Positions 32,180-43,448 are shown, counted from the first letter of the stretch. The stretch: DNA of 64,000 bases from Rhodamnia argentea (GCF_020921035.1 NC_063156.1:1240001-1304000); one strand, 5' to 3'. Notes: a model not told the origin generated them from the letters alone. Numbers and translations are program-made.

Positions 32180-34082
32180 CACCGATTCAGTGGAGGAACG
32201 ATGGTTTCGCGGGCTTTCACTCCACTGAAATGGCGGTTCTCGTGGAGGGAAGACGACGAGACGGGGATCGCTGATCACTCGCCAGAAGGAATGTGGGTAA
32301 TGAGTTGAATTTTGCGAGAGGTTAGGGAAAATGGCAGATTATCCCCAGTAAGTTTTATATATTTGTACTTCATCTAAGATTAACTTCCGAAATTCATCCC
32401 CATCTTGGGAGGAAAATGGCAATCTATCCCCAATACGTTTCATAAATTTGTAATTCATGTAGAGGAACTTCCTATCTTCAAAAATTCGTCTCCATCTAGG
32501 GAAAGGTACGTTATCATATCTTCGCTTTTTATAATAAATTGCTTAGCCATCTCGCGTAAGCCAATCGTTACATACGTAAATCGGAATATCAACAAAACTA
32601 CCGGCGGAATAAGAAAACAAGCAAAATGATGGGATTAAGAAATAGGAGAAAATTAAAAAGAATGTCATGATTCGAACCCTTAATCGGGGTGAACGGTTTC
32701 AGAGCTTACGCATCTATACATGTTCCTCATTTTTTGGAATCTGGAGCCTACCATACATATTTTGAAACCTATAACTTACATTGTCACATGTTTCGGGGTT
32801 GGTTATATGTTCTACCCAAGTTCCATATGTATTTTTAGTTGAATGATTGTAGTGAATAATCATATTTAATGAATATCTCCTGCTGCTAAAATCTACCGAC
32901 TATAACTTATATTTAGACACACGAAAAATATAAAACATTAATAAAGTAAAAGTCTCAATGATAAAGTGGTTCCGAATTATACACTCATCATCGGACATTA
33001 TGGAATACTGTAGGATGACGTGAACACATATACCAAGAAAATGTAGCATTTACTTAGAACCCAAAATCTACTCGTTAGAATAGGTTCCCCAATTTTTAAA
33101 ATCTGGAACCTAACCTTCGTATCCTGGAACTTGGAATCGATCAGTTCTCTTTGGTAGGGTTCTCCAGGCTCCAGGTTTTACTCTGCAACCATGCTTACCC
33201 TTAACCTTTAATATATACTATGATAGCATTTTAAACAAATTATGTCTTTAAGAAATGGACAATAACAGTATGACTATAGAAATAAACAGTTTTCAATTTA
33301 AAATTGTTAAGGTGCATACTTAAATGAAAATTGAAAATTATAAAACTCACTTCAAATCAGTGTGAGTTTGAAAATTTAATTTAAGTAAATGGTTAACTTG
33401 ATGTTGCGAAATTTATATACGGAAAATGTTGGATGCTCTCGTATCTTTAGAACAAAGAAGCTATTAACTTTTCATTAATTTTTCATTTCTCATTCTAATC
33501 ACCGAATTGAGTAGGTCATTGATCATCACAAAACCAACGTCTTCTCCTTGGCAAAGAGATATTTTACATGGATAATATCAATCACTTGACATCCATCTGA
33601 CTTAGGGATCAGTTTCTAGTCACATGGCTTCGTTTAATCCTCGGAAATCCTAGAGAGGAAAATGCCTCGAGTTGAGGGATAAAAGGATTTCAGAATTGAG
33701 GTTTTGAATAAAACTACCTTGGCTAGTTGTAAATGGGGCCACGTAGGACTATGGGATGGGCTTATGATATGAAACTAGTTCATATTTGAATTCCCGCTAA
33801 AATGGAAAAAGAATGTTCTAGTAAATTAAAAAAAATTGGAAATTGGAGTGCAATTCTAAAAGGTGTTGAGCGACACTAACTACACATTTAATATGATATT
33901 TTGAAGAAGCCAATTGTGAAAAGTCAAAATTCAAATCAAACACCTCAGCTGAATGTACATTGTCCGGATGTCGATAATTTATCGACGTATTCGAAAGTAA
34001 ACTATTTGAAGGAAGCATTAGTCTATTCAAAGCAATTGAAAATTTTAGTTATGCTGGCAAAAGACTTCATTGTTGAGCGAAG
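32180..34082. other. MSH3 promoter and repeat-derived intergenic DNA
   Basis: Immediately upstream of MSH3, two units of about 75-85 bases (32331-32404 and 32405-32503) are tandem degenerate duplicates: both have GGCA-ATCTATCCCCA, then TTTGTA-TTCATCTA and TTCATCCCCATCT-GG. Further on, AT-rich DNA includes words like AAATCTGGAACCT and AGGCTCCAGGTTTTACTC near 33095-33185, suggestive of an old transposon. No gene is supported. Confidence 0.45.
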
Positions 34083-34316
34083 GTTCTGTTTGTTTTGTGG
34101 AAAATAAATGATATGAATAGCATTTTCCTAAAAGTAATCATTGTATTACTCGAATTAAGTAGTCAATGGAAAACGTTTTGTTATTGACAATAATTTATGT
34201 CTAAATATTTTTATGAATAATGAAAATGATTTTTGTTCCTTCACTTTTATATGCAATGGAAGCAATCATTTTCAGAAAAATATTTTTCGAATCGCTTATT
34301 CTTCACGAAACACATT
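34083..34316. mobile_element. Decayed MITE of the CTCCGTTTGTTTC family
   Basis: The left end reads AGGTTCTGTTTGTTTTGTGG and the right end approaches TTCACGAAACACATTAAGC. The interior is AT-rich with many GAAAA words and no coding capacity. Ends are approximate. Confidence 0.4.
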
Positions 34317-34678
34317 AAGCGAAAGTTTAATCCGTCAACCCTTGCCAAAGTTCACAACGTTATTCGTATGGTCCCTTCTAGATCATTTTCGCTATTATTT
34401 AGCATGTCATTAGAACCTATGACTCTACTAGTAAAATACGGGAGAAAAATTAAAACCATATGTATCTAATATCATTTTCATAAATTAAGTTGAAAAATTC
34501 GACCCTCTTGTAAGAAAATTTCAAAATCATCTTTGTCGTGAATTTACATTAATATCGTAAAGTTTATCTAAATGTACCTATTATCATTGTAACTTCTTAT
34601 AAAAATGTTGTGTGTATAATAAAATCATGTGATTATTTCGAGCTATCAATTGATAAATCAAAAGAATACTATATTATC

Positions 34679-35180
34679 GGGAGAAGAACAGCAAGGGTGT
34701 CATAACCTTCGTATGATGCTCACTTAAGTGCCATAATTTTTTTTCGCTCACTCGAATGTCATAGTTTTTTTTTTTCGCTCACTTAAGTGCCACATAGGAG
34801 TAAAATCGGTCATTGGAGTGTCATTTTCGACAAATCTTCCTATGCTATTTTTTTATTTTAATTTTTTATACTTATTTTTCTTTTTTCTTTGTTTTTTCCT
34901 CCTTGTCTGGCGAGGGTCATCGGCGACACTTGCCAACCATGAAACCTTGCCCGGGGGCAAGGACAGTCTCGCCCTTGAGTGCCACAAATTTGAAATGTAA
35001 CAATAAAAAAATCCACATAGGACTGAAAAATGAAAGAAAAAATTCACATAGGACGATCTATCGAAAATGACACTCAAATGATCGATTTTACTCCTATGTG
35101 GTAGTTCAGTGAGCGAAAAAAAGTTCCGACACTAAAGCGGGCGCCGTAGAAAGTTATGAAATTCCTACTATTCTTCTCCC
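34679..35180. mobile_element. Non-autonomous Mutator-like fold-back element, 502 bp, with perfect 10-bp target duplication
   Basis: The ends are GGGAGAAGAA on the left and TTCTTCTCCC on the right, perfect inverts, flanked on both sides by CTATATTATC (34669-34678 and 35181-35190). Inverted similarity continues for about 180 bases per arm, including TAGGAGTAAAATCG and GAGTGTCATTTTCGA in both arms. The centre (about 34900-34980) is GC-rich (GGCGAGGGTCATCGGCGAC, CCCGGGGGCAAGG). Long inverted repeats with an 8-11-bp duplication are characteristic of MULEs. No transposase is present. A short tandem unit (CTCACTTAAGTGCCA) repeats inside the left arm. Confidence 0.85.
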
Positions 35181-35226
35181 CTATATTATCTTATGAATGT
35201 GACATTCTACAATCATAATTTTAGCA

Positions 35227-35277
35227 TATAACAACAACAACAACAACAACAGCAACAGCAACAGCAACAATAATAAT
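35227..35277. repeat. AAC/CAG/AAT trinucleotide microsatellite
   Basis: The plus strand reads ACAACAACA, then AGCAACAGC, then AATAATAAT, a compound trinucleotide repeat of about 50 bases with no surrounding gene. Confidence 0.85.
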
Positions 35278-37220
35278 AGACATGGTACTTCATCAACTGA
35301 TTAATGGAAATATATAACTAATTAATAATGGAAAAGGTATTTTCTACGTTAACAATACGTTTTTCTAAAAACAAAAAAAAGAGTGTTCTTCTGCGAGTTC
35401 AACAAAAGCGCGTTAGATAGAAGGTTTATTGTTTTTAGACCAAAAAAAAAAAAAGAAGGTTTATTGAAAATCACATGTGCACATTACATGTATTTTACAT
35501 AAGAATACGAGTATTTCGCAAACAGAACCCACGACAAGCATGTATTTGACAAAATTAAAGATCAATATCACAACGAGGGATATCGATTTGACCCGACCCG
35601 GGCCCAAGGGCAGGAGCACATCAGCTTTAAGAACCAGGCAAGACAGGGAGGTCCACCAGATCTATCCGACGAGGGCCAAGATCCCAAGATCCGACTTCTA
35701 CTGTCTTCACTCTACTCGTGGAAAAGTGTGGACGATAGCTTCTGGCTCATGCATGAAATTTTTCGCCTTGTTTTTTTTTTTTCCTATGCCAGCTGAACTT
35801 GTCGGTCCACTTTTGATGGCTGCTTACTTGTTTGTCTGCTGCACTGATCCACAATCTCTACTGTCAGTTTTGGCTCCTATACTATCCACTATATAATCCC
35901 TGTTCACTCTTCATTCTCAAGCTACAAGACATGATTCGTGGAGTGATGTGTGGTAGTTCCAAGCTTCATACGGTGGGAAAATACTCTAGCTTGTCAATGA
36001 TCCTAAGTTAAGGACATTGCGTTCATGTTTTGGTTGGATTCAGCTCAAGATAAACTTACAATATCATGGGGAGAAACTCTGGCGTATAAACTTAAAACCC
36101 ATCTTGATACTTATCTCGGGTGGCACAAATTCATTTGAAACATGGAATCGAGTAAAAGGATCCTTTTTAGGATGCGAAAAATCGGGCCAAGCATGAAAGC
36201 TAGGATTTGCATGCGACACATATGGTCCCTAAAACATTTCTCATTAAAGTGTGTCTAGCAAAATGTTTCAAGAATATTGTCAGTAACAAAGCTTTATTTT
36301 TCCAGTATGTCTTAATGAATTTTTTTTTAATTAAAGTGGTTGGTCAAATGCGTCAGCGAAGCCAAAAAAAAGAAGAATTCATAAATATGATTTGGTCCAT
36401 ATTAGGTCAAGGATCCGTAGAGCTTCGAAGGATACGTGGATGCGACCGAGTCTTTCAAATGGGTGGAACTTTTTTGCTCACTCTTGCGTGTTTCCCGACT
36501 CAACCATCGAAGCAGATGTTGACAAGTTAGGCCTGGAAATCGACGGCGAATCGACCGGATCATCGTGATGGCTGAGAGAGAGAGACTTGTCATCGTGGTT
36601 CGGTTTGGGAAAGGACATCGTGAAGAGCGCTTGCGCAGGTCAATAATGGTTGGAGACTTAGGGTTGAGATTCGTTGGTGCGGAAGAGTATCAAGCATAAG
36701 AGACTCGGACGTACAGAGAAGAATATTAAGCATGCACACGAGATGTGAAACAAAGTATAATCTCGTGTCAGATGGTTGAAGTAATAAGAAACGGTTGAGC
36801 ATGATCAAATCTTAATGTTTAGCTTTTGTTGAGATGAACACGTGAAGTTGCTAGGTGCAAACTGAAATTGTGTTGTGAGCATGTGAGGTGGATTTATTAA
36901 TATATTCTAATTGACCCATAACTCAAATGAATGGGAATCGAATTGAATAAGTTGATGGGCTTGGACTTGAATTCTCTTGGCGATCTCCTCAAAATGAAGG
37001 TATTGGATTAGCGACTAAGATTGATTGGTTACAGACTCTCAATGTGGATCGGCATCTAGTGAATAATGTAACTCCCCATTGAGGTGGCGGATGTTGTGTT
37101 CGTGCCAAGCTTAGTGGAGCGAAGGCCATTGAAGATGACTCATAAGGTTAGCAAGTCTTATATCAAAGATGCGATGTAATTTGGAGTGGAGAAATCAATA
37201 CATATCATAGTTGTAGGTAT
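35278..37220. other. Intergenic with retroelement fragments
   Basis: No gene is supported. About 36870-37030 resembles the LTR of the TRIM at 42749-43413: both contain GATGGGCTTGGACTT or ACGGGCTTGGACTT, then CTCTTGGCGATCTC and AAGGTATTGGA. It is a decayed copy or fragment. The 139-codon open frame at 35477-35896 has no recognisable domain. Confidence 0.45.
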
Positions 37221-37560
37221 GTCCAAAAAACTCTAAATCTATTGTAATGCGGCCATATCAGTTATAAATCTTTTAATTGTGTCAATTTAATCCTAAACAT
37301 TTTTACGATTTGCCAATATAGTCTTTTTATATATTTTTGGATGCAAATTGATAACGTGGAAGTGGGGCATCTTACGTGGCATTGCCGGCGGACAATTTTG
37401 CAAACTATTTTTAAAATTTTTTAGATTTTTACTAATTTTTCCTATTTTTTCTTTTTTGTTTTTTTCCCACTGGAGGGGACCGCCGGCCACAAAAAGTGTC
37501 TTGGCCCTCTCTCACCATTGCTTTGGCTGGCTAGGCTGCGGATAGACCAACGTCGTAGTT
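37221..37560. mobile_element. Left part of an AATTACCAAAAAAATT-family fold-back element
   Basis: CCAAAAAACTCTAAATCTATTG, then TTGTGTCAATTTAATCC and a pyrimidine-rich run leading to a GC-rich core (GGAGGGGACCGCCGGCC), in the same order as in the element at 13401-13936. A matching right arm is not evident, so it appears truncated. Confidence 0.45.
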
Positions 37561-38915
37561 ACTTTGGATGACGCGCACCACAGCCACAGGTAATCCCTTG
37601 CAGTCTATCGCCGTCGCTGGAGTCCATGGTGTCGGCATCGATCGACCTTGACGCCACGGCAGAGCTACACAGTTGAGCTCGACGTGCGGTGGAGCTTGAT
37701 CATAGATCCAAGCGGAGCTTGACCCATATTGCGTCGAAGCTCGAACGTCGGTGCAGAGCTTCCCTAGATCCGCGGCTCAAGCACCACTCCACGGCGGAGC
37801 CCGAGGTCCATGACCTTGATGGCCATGGACGACGGAAAACGGAGATGCAAGCTGCAAAGATACGGAGAACAACGAGCAAAGAGCGTGAGACGGGAGCCAA
37901 TAGCCATTGCTCGAGCAGCAGCTAATTCTTGCCCTTCAAGTAAATTATAGCTCCGATTAAATGGTCGGAGTAATTATGAATTCATTGCACTCTCACTGCA
38001 CTTCTCCAACAACAAGAACATGAAACATCCTTCCTCATTACAGTTAAGAAATGCTCGAACCTTCGAGCTAGTACTAAATTTTTTAATGCCCACACGCAGA
38101 TTTGGCATTCTCCACAGTTGCTTTCCAGTTCTTAACATAAAAATTGTCCGGAAAAATGATACGACTATCCGAAGAAGTCGCGAGAATAGACTCCTCTTTG
38201 ATACCCGGGAAATGACACGTCTAACGTCTCATAACCCCCCGCTGCAAACCCTTAAGTAAGTAGGCACGAGATTTCTTCTTAAGCTGTCGGGACGAGATGA
38301 AACCGATCGATGCCCCGAAACAATTCGGACAGACATCTGTGAAAGCCATATCACAGGACACGGTCTAGAGACGTCGTGGGCGCGCGCTCGAAAGCGAGTC
38401 GAGGAATGACCGAAGCGATACACATAGAATGTCGCGCGACCTCGGAACTTTGCTTGAACATCACATCCTACGTGAAATGAGAACGCGAGGGTTCGGAGTA
38501 GGCCGATGCAATGGCTTACATCCGTTCGCAATAAATTCACGTGTGGGGGTAATTAAGGAAAAGCAAGAAGTCAAATATGGCAAAAAAAAAAAAAAAAAAA
38601 AAGAGAAAACTTGTAGATTCTCCAGAATTTTGTGACATACGATTTAGGTCGTTGCAGCTGTAATTTTGTGGAGAAATAATTATGCAATTCTCCTTACATT
38701 AATCGCCTATTCTGAGAAAAATTAATAATAATTAAAAATTATTATGAGGTACATCCTTTCCAAATCATCGAAAAATCATTATGCTAATAAGATCAGATTT
38801 TATAACCCTAGCCTACCTAACACGTGGCCCACTTAGCAACCGCCACGTCGTCCAAAATAAATCTTGGTATCGAGCACGCGTGCATGGTCAGAAAATCGTT
38901 GGGACACACCTCCTC
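37561..38915. other. Intergenic, no gene recognised
   Basis: The GC-rich start (37561-37930) may be extended element core; it has short overlapping open frames without known domains. The remainder is AT-rich, with a poly(A) tract of about 20 bases at 38582-38602. Confidence 0.35.
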
Positions 38916-39206
38916 TGTAAGATTTGATGGGACCATGCCTAACTTCTCTAAAAGCTTAAGGCGATAGAAGAAGGCGTGGTTTAATATTTATATATTCCAA
39001 CACTCCCCCTCACGCTTAGTCCGGTCTTTTTGCCTAGTACTAAGTGTGGAAATATTCATTTGGGGAGGCAAATAGGGGCCTGGAAAGATTTGAACTCGGG
39101 ACCACCCGCTCCGATACCATGTAAGATTTGATGGGACCACGCCTAACCGCTCTAAAAGCTTAAGGCGATAGAAGAAGGCGTGGTTTAATATTTATATATT
39201 CCATCA
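38916..39206 (-). mobile_element. Complete 291-bp TRIM retrotransposon with 87-bp LTRs
   Basis: LTRs at 38916-39002 and 39120-39206 are both 87 bp, nearly identical, with TG and CA ends. The element is oriented on the minus strand: next to the 39120 LTR is a primer-binding site TGGTATCGGAGCG (initiator-Met-tRNA type), and next to the other LTR a polypurine tract GTGAGGGGGAG. The 5-bp flanks TCCTC (38911-38915 and 39207-39211) are identical, a perfect target-site duplication. The LTR includes TATATAAATATT, a promoter candidate. There is no coding capacity, so it must have been mobilised in trans. The internal part includes GAGTTCAAATC, similar to a Pol III B box. The intact structure and similar LTRs suggest a fairly recent insertion. 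Confidence 0.9.
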
Positions 39207-39211
39207 TCCTC

Positions 39212-40520
39212 CCCCGGAGTGGCCTAAAAAGGTAAGCTTCTCAATGCGAAATTTTAGCGAAAACTTGGGGAGTTTTTCGATGTTCAAAATTCGATTTTTC
39301 GCACGATATTATCTCGAACAATCAAGAATCTAAACTTTTGTTCGAACGCGAATACGTACGTAAAACACGACAAGATCCAAATCAACATGCCCAAAAGTTA
39401 CATCCCCGTAGCAAATACAAATCAAAATGTATCTCAATAAATTCCTTCAGATATAGAGACTATTTTTATAAAAATTCGAGATAGAGAGAGGGAGAGAGAG
39501 AGAAAGTGGAGGGGAATACGGGAGGCTTGGCGGAGACCACGTAGCGGAGAGGCGGAGGAGAGAAGGGGATCCACAAGCATAATGAGGTGCAAAAGCAACC
39601 ACCACTTCTCCCATTGCCGCCTCTCACTCACTTATTATTTCATTTAATGCCCTCCCACTCCTACACATTCAAATTTTATCCACTATCAATACGTGCAAGT
39701 CCCATCTTTGGCCTCGCTTCTTCCACTTATTTACTTGTTGGTCCTTGTCTCCACCTCCAAACCAAGTTAATTTATGCGTTTGTTTCGAAGAAAACTTTAC
39801 TGTAAATGAAAATATTTTTCGAGAAATCGTTTTTCCGTGGGTAGTATGTTCCCTTTTTTTTTTTTAAGGTTAGGGAATTTGTTTTCCCGACTATATAAAG
39901 GGCTTTTTTGCCGAGTGATTGGCAAGCGAATTAAACAAGTGAAGGTTTGAAAGATTAATACGTGAAAAGTTCCTTCCACTCAAATAAGGGTATCCTTTGA
40001 CTATACGCGGATATATGTCAACACTTGTGCTGCATAAGGAAAGGAATGAGAATGGTGAATTCATGTTTCTAAATGGAAAGAAGGGAAATACTTCCCTGGA
40101 CGGTGGGTACAATCTTAACTGTTGATCCACACACCATCATCGCATGTTTTGTATGAAGCACTTATTGATTGGAAGATCGTATGACCATATATAGCTGACT
40201 GCACGGTGAGACCGTCGGGATAACAATTTTCATAAAAGGAATGGCTGGAATTAATCACGAGCTGGGACTAAAATGAACAATTATGAGGACTAATTATGGA
40301 ATTCTCAAGTGAGGCATCCAATGCCATGGGGTTTCCTTTCTAAATTGGCCTCCCCACCTCCCCCCAAAAAGGAGGAGGATATCCTACAAGGGGAAATCAT
40401 AAAAGAAAATGCTAGTGGCTCATCAAAGCTATTCACCAATATATATTCTTAGTGGCATTATAGTAATTACGTGGGAAATCGAGAGCGATATTCGCCCAAA
40501 AGAAGAGACTAACTAAAAAC
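39212..40520. other. Intergenic, includes a decayed MITE and a dispersed repeat
   Basis: About 39773-39990 has the GCGTTTGTTTCGAAGAAAAC start and a right end with CACTCAAATAAGGG, like the CTCCGTTTGTTTC family. About 40120-40190 (GATCCACACACCATCATCGC and following) recurs at about 46822-46890. A GAGAGA tract lies at 39481-39505. No gene is supported before the RUP promoter. Confidence 0.45.
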
Positions 40521-40530
40521 CCTATATTTA
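40467..40530 (+). promoter_or_regulatory. Candidate ACGT element and TATA box of the RUP gene
   Basis: TTACGTGGGAA at about 40467-40477 contains an ACGT core of the kind bound by HY5-type bZIP factors, which activate RUP genes in Arabidopsis under UV-B. TATATTTA at 40523-40530 is a TATA candidate about 160 bases upstream of the start codon. Both are pattern matches only. Confidence 0.35.
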
Positions 40531-40690
40531 TCCTCATCAAGAAGCTGTCGAGGAAGTCTCGAATTGGAGTTCCATAGTCTATCCTCACACATTACTTACG
40601 CAATCCTTTGATTGGTCCAAAGCCCCACGACCCTCCGACCACATCATCTCCGCCACAACTATTTCCACCATCGCCTCTTATGTATGGGCT

Positions 40691-41923
40691 ATGAACAACT
40701 TCTTACCGCCCCAGAAATCACAGCAATTCACAACAAGAAACGAAGAAGCAGCGGCAGCAGCAGCCCAGGACGAAGAAGAAGAAGATCGGAGGAAGGAGAA
40801 TCAAGAAAACATTGAAAGTAGAGGAGGTCAAGATCGAACGCTCGACGTCGCCCCCCGGCCTGAGCCACCCCGAGAAGAAGAAGGAAGAGCGAGATGTGAG
40901 TGGGACTTCCATCTCCACACCGTCATTTCCTCCTCCGACGCCGCCTCCTCCTCCGCCTCCGACACCCTCGGCGTCATCGAATTCGACCCCCCTGGCGCAC
41001 TCATTGCCACCGGCGGGATCGCGAGGAAGATCAGGATTTACGGCTTGAGCTCTTTGGTGCCCCAAGAAATTGACCCGCCAACAATTGCATTTTTGGAGCA
41101 TTCTAGCGCCTGCAGCTACTACATATGCACTCCGGCTAAGCTGAGCAGCCTCAGGTGGCGGCCTGGCTCAGGCAGCCGGGTCATCGGATCCGGCGATTAT
41201 GATGGGGTTGTCACGGAGTACGACCTTGAGCGGCAGGTGCCGGTGTTCGAGCGTGACGAGCACGGCGGCCGACGGATCTGGAGTGTGGACTACTCGAGCT
41301 GGGGTATGGCCGTCGGGGCGTCTGGGTCCGATGATGGGACAATGCAGCTCTGGGACCCACGCTGCGGCGACGGCGGGAGGTGCCTTTCCATGGTGCGGCC
41401 CGGGGAAGCGGGTCGGAGCACCGCCGTATGCAGCGTTGAGTTCAGCCCGTTCGACAGCGCCACTGTGGCCGTAGGGTGCGCAGACTGGAGAGCCTACACC
41501 TATGACCTGCGCAACATGTCGGGCCCAGTCCGGGTCTTCGATGGGCATGCGAAGACGGTGACCTACACCAAGTTCCTCAGCGCCCATGCGATGGTGTCCG
41601 CGAGCATCGACGGCTGCCTGAAGCAATGGAGCGTGGCAGACGCATGCGCGGTCCGCACGTATCGGGGGCACGTGAACACACGGAGCTTTGTCGGTCTGTC
41701 TGTGTGCCGAGACGGCGGGTTGATTGCCTGTGGCTCGGAGAGCGACCAGGTATTCGTGTATGACGCAAGGTGGGGCGAGCCCATCTGGGCCCACCGGTTC
41801 GAGGGCGGGTTCGTGAGCAGCGTGTGCTGGAGGCAGGCCGGCTCGGACAGGTGCACGCTTGTCGCCGGCGGGTCGGACGGTGCTTTGCAGCTCTTTGTGG
41901 GCATGAAGAAGTCATCGTCATGA
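40691..41923 (+). CDS. RUP2: RUP1/RUP2-type WD40 repressor of UV-B photomorphogenesis
   Basis: A single-exon gene of 410 residues (Arabidopsis RUP proteins are 368-385, also intronless as I recall). An unusual low-complexity acidic N-terminus (poly-Ala, EEEE) precedes the conserved start CEWDF at about 68. A WD40 propeller follows to the end. Family-diagnostic stretches include GVIEFDPPGALIATGGIARK, the run from YYICTPAKLSSLRWRPGSG to GDYDGVVTEYDLE, FERDEHGGRRIWSVDY, HVNTRSFVGLSV and FVSSVCWRQAGSD. LWDPR near 219 is a DWD box, the DDB1-CUL4 contact. RUP proteins bind the UVR8 photoreceptor and drive its re-dimerisation, ending UV-B signalling, and also affect HY5 stability and flowering. Codon third positions are strongly GC-rich compared with neighbouring genes. 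RUP1 versus RUP2 cannot be settled from sequence alone; the symbol marks the type. The in-frame ATG at 40691 is the first in the frame. Confidence 0.9.
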   Translation: MNNFLPPQKSQQFTTRNEEAAAAAAQDEEEEDRRKENQENIESRGGQDRTLDVAPRPEPPREEEGRARCEWDFHLHTVISSSDAASSSASDTLGVIEFDPPGALIATGGIARKIRIYGLSSLVPQEIDPPTIAFLEHSSACSYYICTPAKLSSLRWRPGSGSRVIGSGDYDGVVTEYDLERQVPVFERDEHGGRRIWSVDYSSWGMAVGASGSDDGTMQLWDPRCGDGGRCLSMVRPGEAGRSTAVCSVEFSPFDSATVAVGCADWRAYTYDLRNMSGPVRVFDGHAKTVTYTKFLSAHAMVSASIDGCLKQWSVADACAVRTYRGHVNTRSFVGLSVCRDGGLIACGSESDQVFVYDARWGEPIWAHRFEGGFVSSVCWRQAGSDRCTLVAGGSDGALQLFVGMKKSSS

Positions 41924-42373
41924 GAATGATCGTCTGAATGTGTAATCCCTAGTCCCTACCATTTGAAAGGCTGGGAAATGAAAAAATTTGGTGAGTGAGA
42001 ATAGAAAAGAGGCCATTTATTTCAAAATTTTCTTCGATGGAAACGGTATTTCTTCTTCATTACATTATCTGCAGATGGTTCTTTTTATCGTTCTAGAGAC
42101 TAGAATCTTATCCTGTTGGACACACAAAGAAAAAGATGCTGTCAGGTTCCATTTTCTTTTGGCTTTCTTCTTCTTCTGAACTACATTATTGTCAAATTCA
42201 TTGGTGCTTCCTTGGAAAGGATGGATAAGATTCTCATCAGAGCTCTTTTGGAAGCTTCCGCGTCATGAGCGGCTGGTTCTTCATTCAGACAAACCTATTT
42301 CCAGTTTCGCGTCTCTCAAAATTGTTTCTGCTGTCTTGAATCGAACCACGACCAAATCAAGCCCATGACCAGT
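41924..42373. other. RUP 3' UTR and flank of the copia relic
   Basis: No gene is recognised. The first 100-200 bases are probably RUP 3' UTR. Confidence 0.4.
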
Positions 42374-42748
42374 GTTAAATAAGTCAAAGATATGATCTTG
42401 ATTCTTTCTACATGATATGAGATACGATCTTGATCCTATACGATCTTTTCTTCATTTTCAGAATAGTTTTTGTATTATAGATAGAAACAATATATGCTTT
42501 TGATCTTTTCCTTTCTTTAGCACATATCTTGAAGTGTATTTAAAGAGATTCATCTTTGTAAAATAGACGATATAGAGAAATGACCATTACTAAAACTACT
42601 TTTTCACTTCTCTCGTCTTTGCATCCATTTATCTTCCTATTATCTTTTTATTCGATCCTTCTGTCTAACTTGGTATTAGAGGCACTTTGGCGAAAGCCTT
42701 CCCTTTTTTTTGGACAAAATTAATGGGTTATGCATCAGTCCCTCCTCT

Positions 42749-43413
42749 TGTTAAAATGCACGTGTGAGTTGTGTTAGAGAAGTCTCACATTGGAGAATAA
42801 ATGTGGTGTGGGGCAGTCAATATATCTAAGTTGGCCCATTACTCATTGGTTTAAGCTTTTGAGTGAATATGAGTCTAACTAAATAAGTTAACGGGCTTGG
42901 ACTTAGGCTCCCTCTTGGCGATCTCATTGGGTAAAGGTATTGGACTTTCGCGGCGCACTCTCAACAAATTGGTATCAGAGCCGATGGTTGATTGGTGGGC
43001 CTTCAATTTGTTTCGGTGTTTGGTAAATATCTCAATGAAGGAATCTGGTGACCAACACGATTTTCGGGCCGGTGTGGCGTTGTGGTGTAGCAATGCGGGC
43101 CGATGGGGATTCAAGTTGAGATATGTTGGTGCAGAAAAATACTTGGATTAAGGGGGAACAAACCTAACACTGGAGCTCACACGTGAGGGGGAGATTGTTA
43201 AAATGCATGTGTGAGTTGTGTTAAAGAAGTCCCACATTGGAGAATTAATGTGGTGTGGAGCAGTCAATATATCCAAGTTGGCCCATAACTCATTAGCTTA
43301 AGCTTTTGAGTGAAGGTGGGTTCAACTAGATATGTTAACGGGCTTGGACTTGGGCTCCCTCTTGGCGATCTCCTCGGGTGAAGGTATCGGACTTTTGCTG
43401 CGCACTCTCAACA
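42749..43413 (+). mobile_element. TRIM retrotransposon, 665 bp, inserted in the copia gag
   Basis: Two 218-bp LTRs (42749-42966 and 43196-43413) begin TGTTAAAATGCA and end CTCAACA. The primer-binding site TTGGTATCAGAGC follows the left LTR at 42969, and a polypurine tract GTGAGGGGGAGAT precedes the right one. The 229-bp internal part has no coding capacity. Flanking CCTCT (42744-42748) and CCTAC (43414-43418) could be a mutated 5-bp duplication, and removing the element lets the surrounding gag frame run on. A fragment of the same family seems present around 36870-37030. Confidence 0.85.
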
Positions 43414-43448
43414 CCTACTTCGTCTGTTCCCCCGGTTTCCACTTAATC

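Noticed and set aside
32650..32700. B-box-like GGGTTCGAATCA on the minus strand, possible SINE or tRNA
   Set aside because: I could not find a matching A box, cloverleaf or poly(A)/T tail; the single match may be chance.
34669..35190. Reading the 34.7-35.2 kb inverted repeat as a microRNA precursor
   Set aside because: Arms are about 180 bases, tips are transposon-like and flanked by a perfect 10-bp duplication, so a MULE is the better explanation.
35477..35960. 139-codon frame, and a TATA-like ACTATATAATCC followed by a 26-codon frame from 35931
   Set aside because: Neither peptide resembles a family I know; the second is too short and has no partner exon in sight.
41168..41794. 208-codon open frame antisense to the RUP gene
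   Set aside because: It is a by-product of GC-rich third positions in the sense gene; it has no recognisable domain and overlaps conserved WD40 coding sequence.
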